Positions 1 to 8,259 of a stretch of 64,000 nt of DNA are shown here, piece by piece (the first letter of the stretch is position 1; each line of letters begins with the position of its first letter). The notes under the pieces are model-generated. The model was not told the DNA's origin and made no database searches. It saw only the letters and a list, made by a program, of their open reading frames with translations. The translations under genes were made by a program, and so were the position numbers. Location: positions 2,046,001-2,110,000 of the forward strand of contig NZ_JABENB010000001.1 in assembly GCF_013002715.1 (NCBI RefSeq), in the 5' to 3' direction. This DNA comes from Flexivirga aerilata (GTDB lineage Bacteria; Actinomycetota; Actinomycetes; Actinomycetales; Dermatophilaceae).

Positions 1-113
1 CGCGGATCACGCGCGACCTCGTCGAGGTCGGAATTCATCCGGAAACGGTCGTAGTACCCGCCCTTCGGCACCGGAACGGTGTGGGTGCCAAGGGTGACGT
101 CGACGGTGTCCAT
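1..113 (-). CDS. 5' part of an unidentified gene, cut by the window edge
   Basis: A reverse-strand reading frame starts with ATG at 113, preceded by an AAGGAG ribosome site 10 bases upstream, and runs off the left edge after 37 full codons. The visible protein begins MDTVDVTLGTHTVPVP and contains a GGYYDRFRMNSD stretch. I do not recognise the family from so short a piece, and no signal peptide or membrane segment is visible in it. A good promoter and a perfect inverted repeat lie just upstream, so the gene appears to be transcribed on its own and controlled by a dimeric repressor. That it is a real gene is well supported by start, ribosome site and promoter together; its function is unknown. 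Confidence 0.6.
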   Translation of the reverse strand, partial: MDTVDVTLGTHTVPVPKGGYYDRFRMNSDLDEVARDP

Positions 114-139
114 CGCTGCTCAACTCCTTACATGTTTTC

Positions 140-180
140 ACTGATTACATCGAGCATACTCGCAATGTAATCAGTGTCAA
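140..180 (-). promoter_or_regulatory. Promoter with overlapping operator for the gene ending at 1
   Basis: On the reverse strand TTGACA (180-175) and TATGCT (158-153) are 16 bp apart. Perfect 11-base inverted arms ACTGATTACAT (140-150) and ATGTAATCAGT (164-174) flank the -10, which is the layout of a repressor site. The regulator is not identified. A related but weaker TTACAT/ATGTGA repeat lies in the promoter at 2073-2110. Confidence 0.65.
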
Positions 181-200
181 CATTGGTGCGTCGTCGCACC

Positions 201-262
201 CTGACGGTCCGATTCACGTCTGACGGTCGAATGCGACCGTCAGACGTGAATGCGGCCGTCAG
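201..262 (-). terminator. Palindrome with doubled arms behind the esterase gene
   Basis: Positions 213-229 and 234-250 form a perfect 17-bp stem closed by a four-base AATG loop. Each arm holds a second copy of its core: CTGACGGTC at 201 and 220, and its inverse at 235 and 254 (GGCCGTCAG), both 19 bp apart. It lies just past the stop of the gene at 303 and probably ends that transcript. No T-run follows, which is common in high-GC genomes. Confidence 0.55.
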
Positions 263-302
263 ACTCGGTGGGAGGCAGTCATCCCGTCGGTCATCCCGGC
301 GG

Positions 303-2021
303 TCAGTTGCCGTTGAGCGCGTCGTGCAGGAAGTCGATCGCGACCTGACGGGCCAGGTTGGCGGCCTTGGTGTCGCGCAGGCTGTCCAGCAGCAGGAAGT
401 CGTGCACCATGCCGGCGACGCGCATCGAGGTGACGTCGACGCCCGCTTCGCGCAGCTTGTTGGCATACTGCTCGCCCTCGTCGCGCAGCACGTCGGCCTC
501 GTCAGTGATCACGAGAGTCCTTGGCAGACCACGCAATTCGTCGAGCGAAGCCTGCAGGGGAGCGGCGTACTTCTCCTTCCGCTTCTCCGGGTCGGTGGTG
601 TAGGCGTCCCAGAACCACTTCATGCCGTCGCGGGTGAGGTAGTAGCCCTCCGCGAACTGCAGGTATGACGGGGTGTCGAAGTCGGCGTTGGTCACCGGGT
701 AGAGCAGCGCCTCCGCCTTGAGGTCGAGGCCGCCGCGGTCCTTGTTCATCAGGGCGAAGACTGCCGACATACATCCGCCGACCGACTCACCGGTGACCGC
801 GAGGCGCGAGGTGTCGATGCCGTACTCCGCACCGTGCTCCGCGACCCACTGACCGACCGCGTAGTTCTGCTCGACCTGGGTTGGGTAGCCCTTCTCCGGG
901 GCGCGGTCGTAGACCGGGAAGATGCCGACCGCGCCGGCGCCGACGGTGAGCTCGCGGAAGAGGCGGTCGTGGGTGTGCTCGTCGCCGAACACCCAGCCCG
1001 CGCCGTGGATGTAGAACAGGCCGGGCAGGTCCCCGGTGACGCCCTTGGCCCGGACGATGCGGGTGCGGACGGTGCCCCACTCGCCGGCGTCGACGTCGAC
1101 CCACTGCTCGTCGACGTCGGGGCGCTCGACGCCCTCACCGCTCTGCAGGTCGGAGAGGATCTTGCGGCCCTCCTCCGGCGGCACCTCGTAGATGCGGGGG
1201 TGCGGATCGGTCGCGTCGGCCAGTTCCTTGGCCTCGGGCTCGAGGTAGGGGGTGATCGGAGGGGGAAGCTCGGACATTGTCACTCCTTGTAGGGTCGGAC
1301 TGCTCTGACGGGATGGGTGCTGCGTCTCGGTCAGTCCGGCGATGATTTGCTTCGCCAGCTGCTCCGAGGATTGGGGGTTCTGGCCGGTGTAGAGGTTGCG
1401 GTCGACCACGATGTGCGGTCGCAGGGGGAAGCCCTTGGAGTAGTCCGCACCGGACTCCTTCAGCCGGTCCTCAAGGAGCCACTTCGCTTTCCAGGCAAAG
1501 GGATTCAGCCGTTCTTCGCGGTTGGACAGCCCGGTCATCCGGTAGCCCGCGAACGGCCAGGAGCCGTCGGGGTTGCGGGCGGCGAGCGATGCCGCGGGCG
1601 CGTGACAGAGCAGTGCGAGCGGGCGACCCGAGGCGAGCCGCGCCGTGAGCAGCGCGCCGGACGTCTCGTCGACCGCGAGGTCCTCCATCGGACCGTGGCC
1701 ACCGGAGTAGAAGACTAGGTCGTAGTCGGCCTGGTCGACGTCGGAGAGGTTGGCCGGGTGCTCCAGCACCGGCGCCAGGCGCTTGGCCTCGGCACCGATC
1801 CTCTTGGTCTTGGCGGGCAGCCCGCCGGAGATGCCGAGGCTGAGCTTGTCGATCACCGGCTGGCGGCCGCCCGGCGTCGCGACCGTGACGTCGAAGCCGG
1901 ACTCGGTGAAGAGCTCGTAGGGCACCACGAACTCCTCGGCCCACACCCCGGTCGGGTGCAGCGTGCCGTCCCGCAGCGTCCACACGTGTGCAGCGGACAG
2001 GACCATGAGGACGGACGTCAT
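303..2021 (-). CDS. DJ-1/PfpI-family domain fused in frame to an alpha/beta-hydrolase (esterase)
   Basis: One uninterrupted frame of 572 codons holds two proteins usually found apart. Residues 1-about 235 are a DJ-1/PfpI, Hsp31-type domain with the nucleophile elbow LALLCHAPAAS; this family includes glyoxalase III and deglycase-like enzymes and chaperones. Residues about 249-572 are an alpha/beta-hydrolase of the hormone-sensitive-lipase type, with the oxyanion motif YIHGAGW, nucleophile GESVGG and a late VHDF histidine. At residue 249 (ATG at 1277) there is an internal ribosome site AAGGAG, so a free 324-residue esterase (303-1277) could also be made. No stop codon separates the two parts. 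It may be a true bifunctional protein or an operon that lost one stop codon. It has its own promoter at 2082-2110 and runs divergently from an AraC gene. Confidence 0.75.
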   Translation of the reverse strand: MTSVLMVLSAAHVWTLRDGTLHPTGVWAEEFVVPYELFTESGFDVTVATPGGRQPVIDKLSLGISGGLPAKTKRIGAEAKRLAPVLEHPANLSDVDQADYDLVFYSGGHGPMEDLAVDETSGALLTARLASGRPLALLCHAPAASLAARNPDGSWPFAGYRMTGLSNREERLNPFAWKAKWLLEDRLKESGADYSKGFPLRPHIVVDRNLYTGQNPQSSEQLAKQIIAGLTETQHPSRQSSPTLQGVTMSELPPPITPYLEPEAKELADATDPHPRIYEVPPEEGRKILSDLQSGEGVERPDVDEQWVDVDAGEWGTVRTRIVRAKGVTGDLPGLFYIHGAGWVFGDEHTHDRLFRELTVGAGAVGIFPVYDRAPEKGYPTQVEQNYAVGQWVAEHGAEYGIDTSRLAVTGESVGGCMSAVFALMNKDRGGLDLKAEALLYPVTNADFDTPSYLQFAEGYYLTRDGMKWFWDAYTTDPEKRKEKYAAPLQASLDELRGLPRTLVITDEADVLRDEGEQYANKLREAGVDVTSMRVAGMVHDFLLLDSLRDTKAANLARQVAIDFLHDALNGN

Positions 2022-2072
2022 GCGGGCTCCTCGGGGAGGTGGGACGACAGCGACGACCGCACTGTGGGCGGT

Positions 2073-2110
2073 GCTTACATCACGCTAGGCAAGGATGTGA
2101 GCATCGTCAA
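2073..2110 (-). promoter_or_regulatory. Promoter and possible operator of the DJ-1/esterase gene
   Basis: Reverse-strand TTGACG (2110-2105) and TAGCGT (2087-2082) are 17 bp apart. The inverted repeat GCTTACATC (2073-2081) and GATGTGAGC (2094-2102), matching at 8 of 9 positions, encloses the -10. Its TTACAT core also occurs in the operator at 140-174, so one regulator could control both genes; the inter-arm distances differ by one base. Confidence 0.5.
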
Positions 2111-2186
2111 CACCGGACCGTAGGTTGGCGCCGTCCGCGTCCGACGTCGACGGCGTAAGCCATTTCCGCCCGATACATTGCCTGGC

Positions 2187-2991
2187 ATGTCGGCTCCAGA
2201 TCAGGTGCGCGCCTGGGACCCCGGCGTGCCCGGCGTCCGCGAAGTGCTGCACGCGCGGTGGGCCGACCACCACTACCCGGCGCACACCCACGACGCCTGG
2301 ACCGTGCTGATCGTCGACGACGGCCGCATCGGGTATGACGTCGACCGGCACCGTGACGCGGCCACCGCCGGAGCAGGGGTCACGCTGCTGCCGCCGCACG
2401 TGCCGCATGACGGGCATCCGTTGACCGCGGCCGGTTTTCGCAAGCGGGTCGTCTATCTGGAGACCGCCGCACTGCCGGAGCGGCTGATCGGGCGCAGTGT
2501 CGACGCACCGCTGGTGCTCGACGACCGGTTGCGCGCACAGGTGTCGGTGCTGGACGACGCGCTCGCGGCGGGGGAGCGGCCGGCCGCGGAGTCCGCGCTC
2601 GCCATCGTCGTCGAGCGCCTGGAATGGCACCTGACCGGCCACCCCACGCCGCGCCGGGCGGCACCCGGTCAGCCGGCGTGGCTCGCCCGCCGCGCCCGTG
2701 ACCTGCTCGATGCCGACCCGATCGATCCGCCCAGCATCACCGAGATCGCGCGGCGGCTGGGGGTGAGTCCGGCATACCTGATCCGAGTGTTCACCCGGGA
2801 ATTCGCGATACCTCCGCACCGGTACGTCGTCGGGCGGCCGCCTCGATGCCGCCCGTCGACTGCTCCTCGCGGGGCAGCCACCGGCGCAGGTCGCCGTCGC
2901 GACCGGCTTCTACGACCAGGCGCACCTGCACCGGCACTTCCGCAAGCTGCTGCGGACCTCTCCGGGTCGCTTCGGGGCGGTTGCCGGCTGA
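2187..2991 (+). pseudogene. AraC-family regulator broken by a one-base insertion
   Basis: The frame from ATG 2187 encodes an AraC-type protein: an N-terminal cupin-like sensor (residues about 10-95, with HTHDAW and LLPPHVPHDGH) and the first half of the two-helix DNA-binding domain (SITEIARRLGVSPAYLIRVF). At about 2832-2839 one extra base in a GGGCGGCC run shifts the frame. From 2839 the shifted frame supplies exactly the missing C-terminus (RLDAARRLL ... ATGFYDQAHLHRHFRKLLRTSPG) and ends at TGA 2989-2991. Without the extra base it would be about 267 residues, normal for the family. In the unshifted frame translation runs on into the next gene. The cause may be a recent mutation or a sequencing error. 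AraC regulators often neighbour DUF2000 genes, as here. Confidence 0.8.
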
Positions 2992-3041
2992 GGTCAGTTT
3001 CGTACAAGACCGGTGAATGGGTGCCGAAAGAGCATCGGCTC

Positions 3042-3485
3042 ATGGATCAACCCCAACCCGCTGATCAGCTGACCCCGCCCTTCGCGACCAAGGTCGCCGT
3101 CCTCGTGCGCGACGACCTCGCCACCTGGCAGCGACTCAACGTCACCGCGTTCCTCGCCGCCGGGATCGCGGCCGCCTACCCGGCACTGGTCGGTGCGCCG
3201 TATGCCGACGCCGACGGCGGCAGCTACCTGCCGTTGCTCGGTATGCCGGTGCTGGTCTTCGAAGGTGGCGCGCACACCCTGGGCAACGCCCGGACCCGCG
3301 CGGTCGGCCGCGGCCTACCTGCCGCGATCTTCACCCAGGAGATGTTCGGCACGGGCCACGATACGGCGAATCGCGCTGCCACTGCTGCGGTTCCGGCTGA
3401 TCAGCTCGACCTGGTCGGCATCGCGGTGCACGGCCCGAAGAACGCGGTCGACAAGATCCTCAAGGGGGCTTACCTGCATCGGTGA
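3042..3485 (+). CDS. DUF2000 family protein
   Basis: The 147-residue protein starting at ATG 3042 begins MDQPQPADQL and carries the features I associate with DUF2000: FATKVAVLVRDDLATWQRLN near the start, a central LPLLGMPVLVF, and DLVGIAVHGPKNAVDKILKGA at the end. The biochemical role of the family is not established. The frame of the broken AraC gene reads into this one without a stop, so part of its translation may now come as a read-through product; its own start has only a weak AAAGAG site. It is most likely the regulatory target or partner of the AraC protein. Start choice rests on family length. Confidence 0.7.
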   Translation: MDQPQPADQLTPPFATKVAVLVRDDLATWQRLNVTAFLAAGIAAAYPALVGAPYADADGGSYLPLLGMPVLVFEGGAHTLGNARTRAVGRGLPAAIFTQEMFGTGHDTANRAATAAVPADQLDLVGIAVHGPKNAVDKILKGAYLHR

Positions 3486-3605
3486 GGTCGGTCGGCTGGC
3501 CCGTTGCCATAGCCCTTGTCCTGGCCCGCTGTCATGGTCGGGTCAGGGGCACGGTGGGCGACGCGCGAACCGACACGCGCACCGACACGCCGAGCACCCC
3601 GGGTT

Positions 3606-3635
3606 TCGTACGGATGTTCGGGTGCGCGTTAGGCT
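3606..3635 (+). promoter_or_regulatory. LexA box and promoter region of recA
   Basis: TCGTACGGATGTTCGG (3606-3621) matches the actinobacterial SOS box TCGAAC-N4-GTTCGA at 10 of 12 positions and closely resembles TCGTACAGATGTTTGG before lexA. A TAGGCT -10 candidate lies at 3630-3635. The remaining bases between the DUF2000 stop and recA (3486-3819) show no convincing gene; the recA leader would be about 180 bases. Confidence 0.65.
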
Positions 3636-3819
3636 CGTCCACATGTCCCCGACGGGCAGCTCGCCATCCACAGTGCGTGGATCTCGCACGGTGGGTTGTC
3701 GGTGCGGAGGCATAGCGTCTGATCAGTTCCAAAGCCCGGCTCACCCGAGCCTGCACGAGGGCGGCGGACGGTCGCAGGTAGGCGCGACCCACCCTCGCAA
3801 CAGCTAAGGAGTGCCCACC

Positions 3820-4878
3820 ATGGCAGCAAACGCCGGCAACGCCGACAACAAGCTCAAATCACTCGACACCGTGATGGCCCAGATCGAGAAGGCTCACGGC
3901 AAGGGTGCCGTCATGCGGCTCGGTGACGACGTCCGCCCACCGATCGACGTGATCCCGACCGGCGCCATCGCCCTGGACGTGGCACTCGGCATCGGTGGTC
4001 TGCCGCGCGGGCGCGTCGTGGAGATCTACGGTCCGGAGTCCTCCGGTAAGACGACGGTCGCACTGCACGCGGTGGCCAGCGCCCAGCGCAACGGCGGCAT
4101 CGCGGCGTTCATCGACGCCGAGCACGCGCTCGACCCCGAATACGCCAAGAAGCTCGGTGTCGACGTCGACTCGCTGCTGGTCAGCCAGCCCGACACCGGT
4201 GAGCAGGCGCTCGAGATCGCCGACATGCTGATCCGGTCCGGCTCGCTCGACATCATCGTGATCGACTCGGTCGCCGCACTCGTGCCGCGCGCCGAGATCG
4301 AGGGCGAGATGGGTGACAGTCACGTGGGTCTGCAGGCACGCCTGATGTCGCAGGCGCTGCGCAAGATCACCGGCGCGCTCAACAGCACCGGCACCACCGC
4401 GATCTTCATCAACCAGCTGCGCGAGAAGATCGGCGTGATGTTCGGCTCGCCGGAGACCACCACCGGTGGTAAGGCACTGAAGTTCTACGCCTCGGTCCGC
4501 CTCGACGTGCGTCGCATCGAGACCCTCAAGGACGGCACCGACCCGGTCGGCAACCGCACCCGCGTCAAGGTGGTCAAGAACAAGGTGTCCCCGCCGTTCA
4601 AGCAGGCGGAGTTCGACATCCTCTACGGCCAGGGCATCTCCCGCGAGGGTGGCCTGATCGACATGGGGGTGGAGCAGGGCTTTGTGCGCAAGTCGGGCGC
4701 TTGGTACACCTACGACGGTGACCAGCTGGGCCAGGGCAAGGAAAACGCCCGTGGCTTCCTGCGGGACAACCCCGACCTGGCCGACGAGCTGGAGAAGAAG
4801 ATCAAGGAGAAGCTCGGCGTCGGCCCGCAGGTCGACAAGCCCGCCGAGGACTCCGTCGTCACCCCGGTCGACTTCTGA
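3820..4878 (+). CDS. recA: Recombinase RecA
   Basis: The 352-residue protein is RecA, the ATP-dependent strand-exchange protein and the co-protease that triggers LexA self-cleavage. Walker A is GPESSGKTT at residues 71-79; the [20 protein letters not shown] block containing the DNA-binding L2 loop is intact, and the acidic C-terminus is of usual length. ATG 3820 is chosen over an in-frame GTG at 3811 because AAGGAG (3806-3811) sits eight bases before it and overlaps the GTG. No intein is present. recX follows on the same strand, but a strong hairpin and a 270-bp repeat array lie between them, so coupling is looser than in genomes where the two genes nearly touch. Confidence 0.98.
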   Translation: MAANAGNADNKLKSLDTVMAQIEKAHGKGAVMRLGDDVRPPIDVIPTGAIALDVALGIGGLPRGRVVEIYGPESSGKTTVALHAVASAQRNGGIAAFIDAEHALDPEYAKKLGVDVDSLLVSQPDTGEQALEIADMLIRSGSLDIIVIDSVAALVPRAEIEGEMGDSHVGLQARLMSQALRKITGALNSTGTTAIFINQLREKIGVMFGSPETTTGGKALKFYASVRLDVRRIETLKDGTDPVGNRTRVKVVKNKVSPPFKQAEFDILYGQGISREGGLIDMGVEQGFVRKSGAWYTYDGDQLGQGKENARGFLRDNPDLADELEKKIKEKLGVGPQVDKPAEDSVVTPVDF

Positions 4879-4892
4879 TCGAGACGAGACCC

Positions 4893-4930
4893 CTCCTCGG
4901 CCGCTGACTGGGCGGTTCGCGGCCGAGGAG
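4893..4930 (+). terminator. Hairpin after recA
   Basis: CTCCTCGGCCGC (4893-4904) and GCGGCCGAGGAG (4919-4930) pair perfectly over 12 bp around a 14-base loop, 15 bases after the recA stop. It should terminate or attenuate transcription before recX. Confidence 0.7.
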
Positions 4931-4949
4931 TTCTCGATCGATCGCCACC

Positions 4950-5244
4950 ATGACAGTGGTCGAGCAGGGACCAGCCGCGATGATGGTGGTCGAGCAGGAT
5001 CCGGCCGCGATGATGGTGGTCGAGCAGGGCCGAGCCGCCATGATGGTGGTCGAGCAGGGCCGAGCCGCCATGATGGTGGTCGAGCAGGATCTGGCCGCGA
5101 TGACGGTGGTCGAGCAGGATCCGGCCGCGATGACGGTGGTCGAGCAGGATCCGGCCGCGATGACGGTGGTCGAGCAGGATCCGGCCGCGATGATGGTGGT
5201 CGAGTAGGGCCGAGCCGCTAGGCGAGGCCCGTATCGAGACCACC
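4950..5244 (+). repeat. Nine 30-bp tandem repeats plus one inverted arm between recA and recX
   Basis: Nine units of exactly 30 bp run from 4950 to 5219, each built on ATGATGGTGGTCGAGCAGG followed by a variable centre and AGCCGC or GGCCGCG. The last unit carries GGTGGTCGAGTAGGG (5195-5209) and is followed by one opposing arm CCCGTATCGAGACCACC (5228-5244). That pair resembles a palindromic intergenic repeat I know from other Micrococcales; here only the left arm is amplified. Because 30 is divisible by three an 85-codon frame stays open across it (MTVVEQ...), but it has no ribosome site and I do not call it a gene. A related array is at 43259-43604. Confidence 0.9.
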
Positions 5245-5269
5245 GTTCGGCCGCGAAGGAGCGCACCTT

Positions 5270-5998
5270 TTGAAACCCTTTGACAGCGAGTCGGATGCGC
5301 TGCCGGATTTCATCGATCCGGCGGATGTGCCGGCGCGCCCGGCCCCGCCCGCGGCGTCGTCGGCGCCGGAGGCCGGACCGGGTCCACGGCGACGGGTCGA
5401 GTGGTCGGGGCAGCGGTCGGCGAACACGCGCGGCCGCGGTGGGCGTGGGACGCGCGGCGGCAAGGCGGGGCGCCGTCGGGATCGCGAGCCACCGGCCGAC
5501 AACCCCGACACCGAGCCCGACCCGCACGAGGTCGCCCGCACGATCGTGTTGCGCCAGCTCACGATGGCGCCGCGCAGCCGCAAACAACTCGCCGACAAGC
5601 TGCGCCAGCGCGGCTGCACCGACGAGGTCGCCGCCGAGGTGCTCGACCGGATGGAAGAGGTCGGGCTGATCGACGACGCCGCCTACGCCGGCATGCTGGT
5701 GCGCTCCCAACAGGCGAGCCGTGGCCTGGCCCGCGGCGCGCTCCGCCAAGAGCTGCGGCGCAAGGGCGTCGACGACGAGATCGCCCGCGCACAGCTGGAC
5801 GAGATCGACGAGGAGAGCGAGCGCGAGCGTGCCCGCGCCCTCGCCGACAAGAAGCTGCGCTCGATGCACGGCCTCGACGCGACCGTGCAGACCCGACGGC
5901 TCGCCGGCATGCTCGCCCGCAAGGGCTATTCGCCCTCTGTCGCGTGGTCGGTGATCCGCGAGGCAATTGCGGACGCCCCGGAGCACCAGCCCGACTGA
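5270..5998 (+). CDS. recX: Regulatory protein RecX
   Basis: The 242-residue protein is RecX, which binds RecA filaments and damps recombinase and co-protease activity. The RecX three-helix repeats occupy about residues 85-240 (ARTIVLRQLTMAPRSRKQLADKL, then VLDRMEEVGLIDDAAYAGMLV, and GLARGALRQELRRKGVDDEIA). The first 80 or so residues are a disordered, Arg/Gly/Pro-rich extension common in actinobacterial RecX. The start is TTG at 5270, eight bases after AAGGAG (5256-5261); no ATG or GTG lies at a suitable distance. Confidence 0.93.
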   Translation: MKPFDSESDALPDFIDPADVPARPAPPAASSAPEAGPGPRRRVEWSGQRSANTRGRGGRGTRGGKAGRRRDREPPADNPDTEPDPHEVARTIVLRQLTMAPRSRKQLADKLRQRGCTDEVAAEVLDRMEEVGLIDDAAYAGMLVRSQQASRGLARGALRQELRRKGVDDEIARAQLDEIDEESERERARALADKKLRSMHGLDATVQTRRLAGMLARKGYSPSVAWSVIREAIADAPEHQPD

Positions 5999-6097
5999 CG
6001 TCGTCACCGAGCGGCGGCCGGTCCCGGCTCGGACCGACCTGCCGCCCGAGTGACTTCCACCGCCCAAATACCAGCATTGACAGGCACACTCGCGCAT

Positions 6098-6138
6098 CGA
6101 GGGGCACACGAATTCGCCCTGACCGTGTGTGCCTCTCG
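6098..6138. repeat. Hairpin downstream of recX
   Basis: CGAGGGGCACAC (6098-6109) faces GTGTGCCTCTCG (6127-6138), 11 of 12 pairs, with a 17-base loop. It lies in the 414-base gap between recX and the convergent LysR gene, where I see no gene. It may act as a terminator for recX. Confidence 0.45.
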
Positions 6139-6212
6139 AAGCGGAAGTGGTCCTCTCGATCAGGGGCGAGCGCGGATCGACCGGCACCTGTCTCCAACGC
6201 CGCTCCGATGAC

Positions 6213-6286
6213 CGAGTGACGTCCGCCTTCGTCGAGTGACGTCCGCCGCAATGCGTGACGACGCTGCATCGACGTCACTCATTGCG
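6213..6286. repeat. Palindromic element with duplicated left arm between recX and LysR
   Basis: CGCAATGCGTGACG (6247-6260) pairs with CGTCACTCATTGCG (6273-6286) at 13 of 14 positions across a 12-base loop. Upstream CGAGTGACGTCCGCC occurs twice, at 6213 and 6233, 20 bp apart. It sits between converging genes and could terminate both. Its GAGTGACG/CGTCACTC words recur in the elements near 23.1, 25.3 and 56.7 kb. Confidence 0.6.
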
Positions 6287-6412
6287 AGCGTCGTCACTCG
6301 GGTGCGTTCGCCGGTCATGCACCGACCGGCCACTGCGTGAGTCGGCCCGTCGGTGTAGGGCGGCGGTGGCCTAGCTCGTCGATGGAGGTGCCGCGCGGCG
6401 TGCTCCTCCGGG

Positions 6413-7276
6413 CTAGCGGGCGAGGTCGAGTTCGCGGCGCAGGCCGCGGAGTATGCCGAGCAGTCGCGGATCGGCAGTGCGGGGTGCCGCCATGACGAGC
6501 CGCATCGAGCGGCGGAACGGTAACCGCTCGACCACCTCGCCCTCGCGCAGGTCGAAGGCGACCGCGCTCCGGGGGAGGACCGCGAGATGGCCGCGCTTGC
6601 GGGCCATCGCGATCGCCGCCGCCAAGGTCACGCCCGGCCGGGCATCCGCGCCCAGGCGATGCAGCCGCTCCAGCACCTCCTCGGTGCTCAGGTCGTAGGT
6701 CGACGCGACCACCTGCCGGTCGCGCAACGGCAGCCGGCCCCGGCCGATCGGCTCGACCCCGACCGCGCGAAACAGCACGAGCGGGTCGGTGCCCACCTGG
6801 TGTGTCACGACCGACGACGGCACCTCGACCTGGTCGGCCACCGCCACGAACGCTGCATCCATCGACCCCTCCGCGACCCATTGCAGCAGCACGGGACCGT
6901 GATCCTGCCGCTGGTCGATCGCAACCTCCGGCAGCAGTGCGTCGAGCGCCGGAAACAGCAACGAGGTGAGACTCGCGAAGGTCCCGACGACCAGCCGCCG
7001 CTCCCGCGTGGCCGCCCGACTCGCGGCGAACGCCCCCTCCAGGTGGCCGAGGATGTGCCGCGCCTGCCGCACCAGCTCCGCGCCGGCGGGCGTGGGTCTC
7101 GCGCCCGTTGTGTCGCGGTCGAAAAGTGTTGCGCCCACGCGGCGTTCGAGCCGGGCGAGCCGTGCACTCGCCGACGGCTGCGTGACGCGCAACGACCGGG
7201 CGGCGCTTCCCACCGATCCGGTCCGTGCGACAGCGACGACAAGACGCAGGTCGTCGACCTCCGGCAATGAGTCCAT
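6413..7276 (-). CDS. LysR-family transcriptional regulator
   Basis: The 287-residue protein has the LysR winged helix-turn-helix at residues about 5-62 (DLRLVVAVARTGSVGSAARS, then VTQPSASARLARLERRVG) and a periplasmic-binding-like effector domain from about residue 88 to the end. ATG 7276 is preferred over GTG 7282 because a TAGCCT -10 (7288-7283) ends six bases before it, giving a leaderless mRNA. It runs divergently from the methyltransferase gene at 7349, 72 bases away, which is its likeliest target by the usual LysR arrangement. The inducer is unknown. Confidence 0.85.
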   Translation of the reverse strand: MDSLPEVDDLRLVVAVARTGSVGSAARSLRVTQPSASARLARLERRVGATLFDRDTTGARPTPAGAELVRQARHILGHLEGAFAASRAATRERRLVVGTFASLTSLLFPALDALLPEVAIDQRQDHGPVLLQWVAEGSMDAAFVAVADQVEVPSSVVTHQVGTDPLVLFRAVGVEPIGRGRLPLRDRQVVASTYDLSTEEVLERLHRLGADARPGVTLAAAIAMARKRGHLAVLPRSAVAFDLREGEVVERLPFRRSMRLVMAAPRTADPRLLGILRGLRRELDLAR

Positions 7277-7348
7277 AGGCACAGGCTATGAGAGCTGCAA
7301 GCAATTCGGCGGCTACCGCGCGATGGTTGCTCCCGAGAGGCTGGATCC

Positions 7349-8233
7349 ATGAAAGACGACTCCGCGGCAGGCGCACCCGTGACCACCGCAACCACGACCA
7401 ACGCACCCATGACAGACGCACCCACGACAGACGATCCCGTGACTCAGCAGGCTCGCACCGCAACGAAACTCGACCGGGAGGAGGCCCTGCGGTGGCTGCG
7501 GCGATGGGACGACCAACAAGGCACCTACTTCGTCGATCGTGAGGGACGGTTCGCGGTGATCGCCGACGTCGTGCAGGCATGCGTGCGACGCGACGACCCA
7601 CTGATCGTGGATCTCGGTGTCGGTCCCGGGTCCTTGGCCTCGCGGCTCCTGCGGCAGTTGCCGGGTGCGACCGTCGTCGGCGTCGACCTCGATCCGTTGC
7701 TGCTCGGGCTGGCCGAATCGGCATACAGCAGTGGGAGATTCCGCGTCGTGGCTGCGGATCTCAGCGAGACCGGCTGGCTCCGCCGGCTCGATCTCGACCG
7801 CGCACCCGATGCATTCGTCAGCACCACCGCGCTGCACTGGTTGCCCGGGGCCGCGTTGGCGACTGTTGTCCATGAGGCGGTCGGAGCGCTCACGCCGGGC
7901 GGTGTCTTCGTCGACGGGGACCACTTCTACGAGCCGGGCTCCGAGCCGCGGCTCGACGACGTGCGACGCCAGGTCGCCGCAGCAGGGGTGCGCCGCACCG
8001 GCCGCGTCGACGGGGAGGACTGGTCCACGTGGTGGGCGGCGGCGCAGGCCGCGCCGGAGCTGGCCGAGCTGGCCGCCCGGCGGGAGCGCCTGGCCTTCGC
8101 GGCCCGCGCCGACGACGATCGTCCGCCGGCCACCCGGGAGGAGCTGACGGCCGCGCTGCGCGCCGCGGGTTGCGCCGAGGCGGGCGCGGTGTGGCAGCAC
8201 GGCGACGACTACGTCATGGTCGGCGTGCGCTGA
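7349..8233 (+). CDS. Class I SAM-dependent methyltransferase
   Basis: The protein, up to 294 residues, has the Rossmann SAM-binding site VDLGVGPGS (motif I), VVGVDLDPLLL (motif II) and a later APDAFVSTTALHWLP block typical of small-molecule methyltransferases. The substrate cannot be told. The first 35 or so residues are Thr/Ala/Asp-rich with short internal repeats and several in-frame ATG/GTG codons, so the true start may be as late as GTG 7439. GAGAGG precedes ATG 7349. It is divergent from a LysR gene that may control it. Confidence 0.75.
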   Translation: MKDDSAAGAPVTTATTTNAPMTDAPTTDDPVTQQARTATKLDREEALRWLRRWDDQQGTYFVDREGRFAVIADVVQACVRRDDPLIVDLGVGPGSLASRLLRQLPGATVVGVDLDPLLLGLAESAYSSGRFRVVAADLSETGWLRRLDLDRAPDAFVSTTALHWLPGAALATVVHEAVGALTPGGVFVDGDHFYEPGSEPRLDDVRRQVAAAGVRRTGRVDGEDWSTWWAAAQAAPELAELAARRERLAFAARADDDRPPATREELTAALRAAGCAEAGAVWQHGDDYVMVGVR

Positions 8234-8259
8234 GCGGCCCGGCGGTGCCGGTGGGCGAG

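Noticed and set aside
3482..3807. Small open frames upstream of recA
   Set aside because: They overlap the LexA box and recA leader, and have no ribosome site or homology.
4950..5207. 85-codon open frame with a ten-residue repeat (MTVVEQ...)
   Set aside because: It stays open only because the 30-bp unit is a multiple of three; no ribosome site and no homology.
4950..5219. Possible CRISPR array with 30-bp period
   Set aside because: The units are contiguous and nearly identical with no spacers, and no cas genes are nearby.
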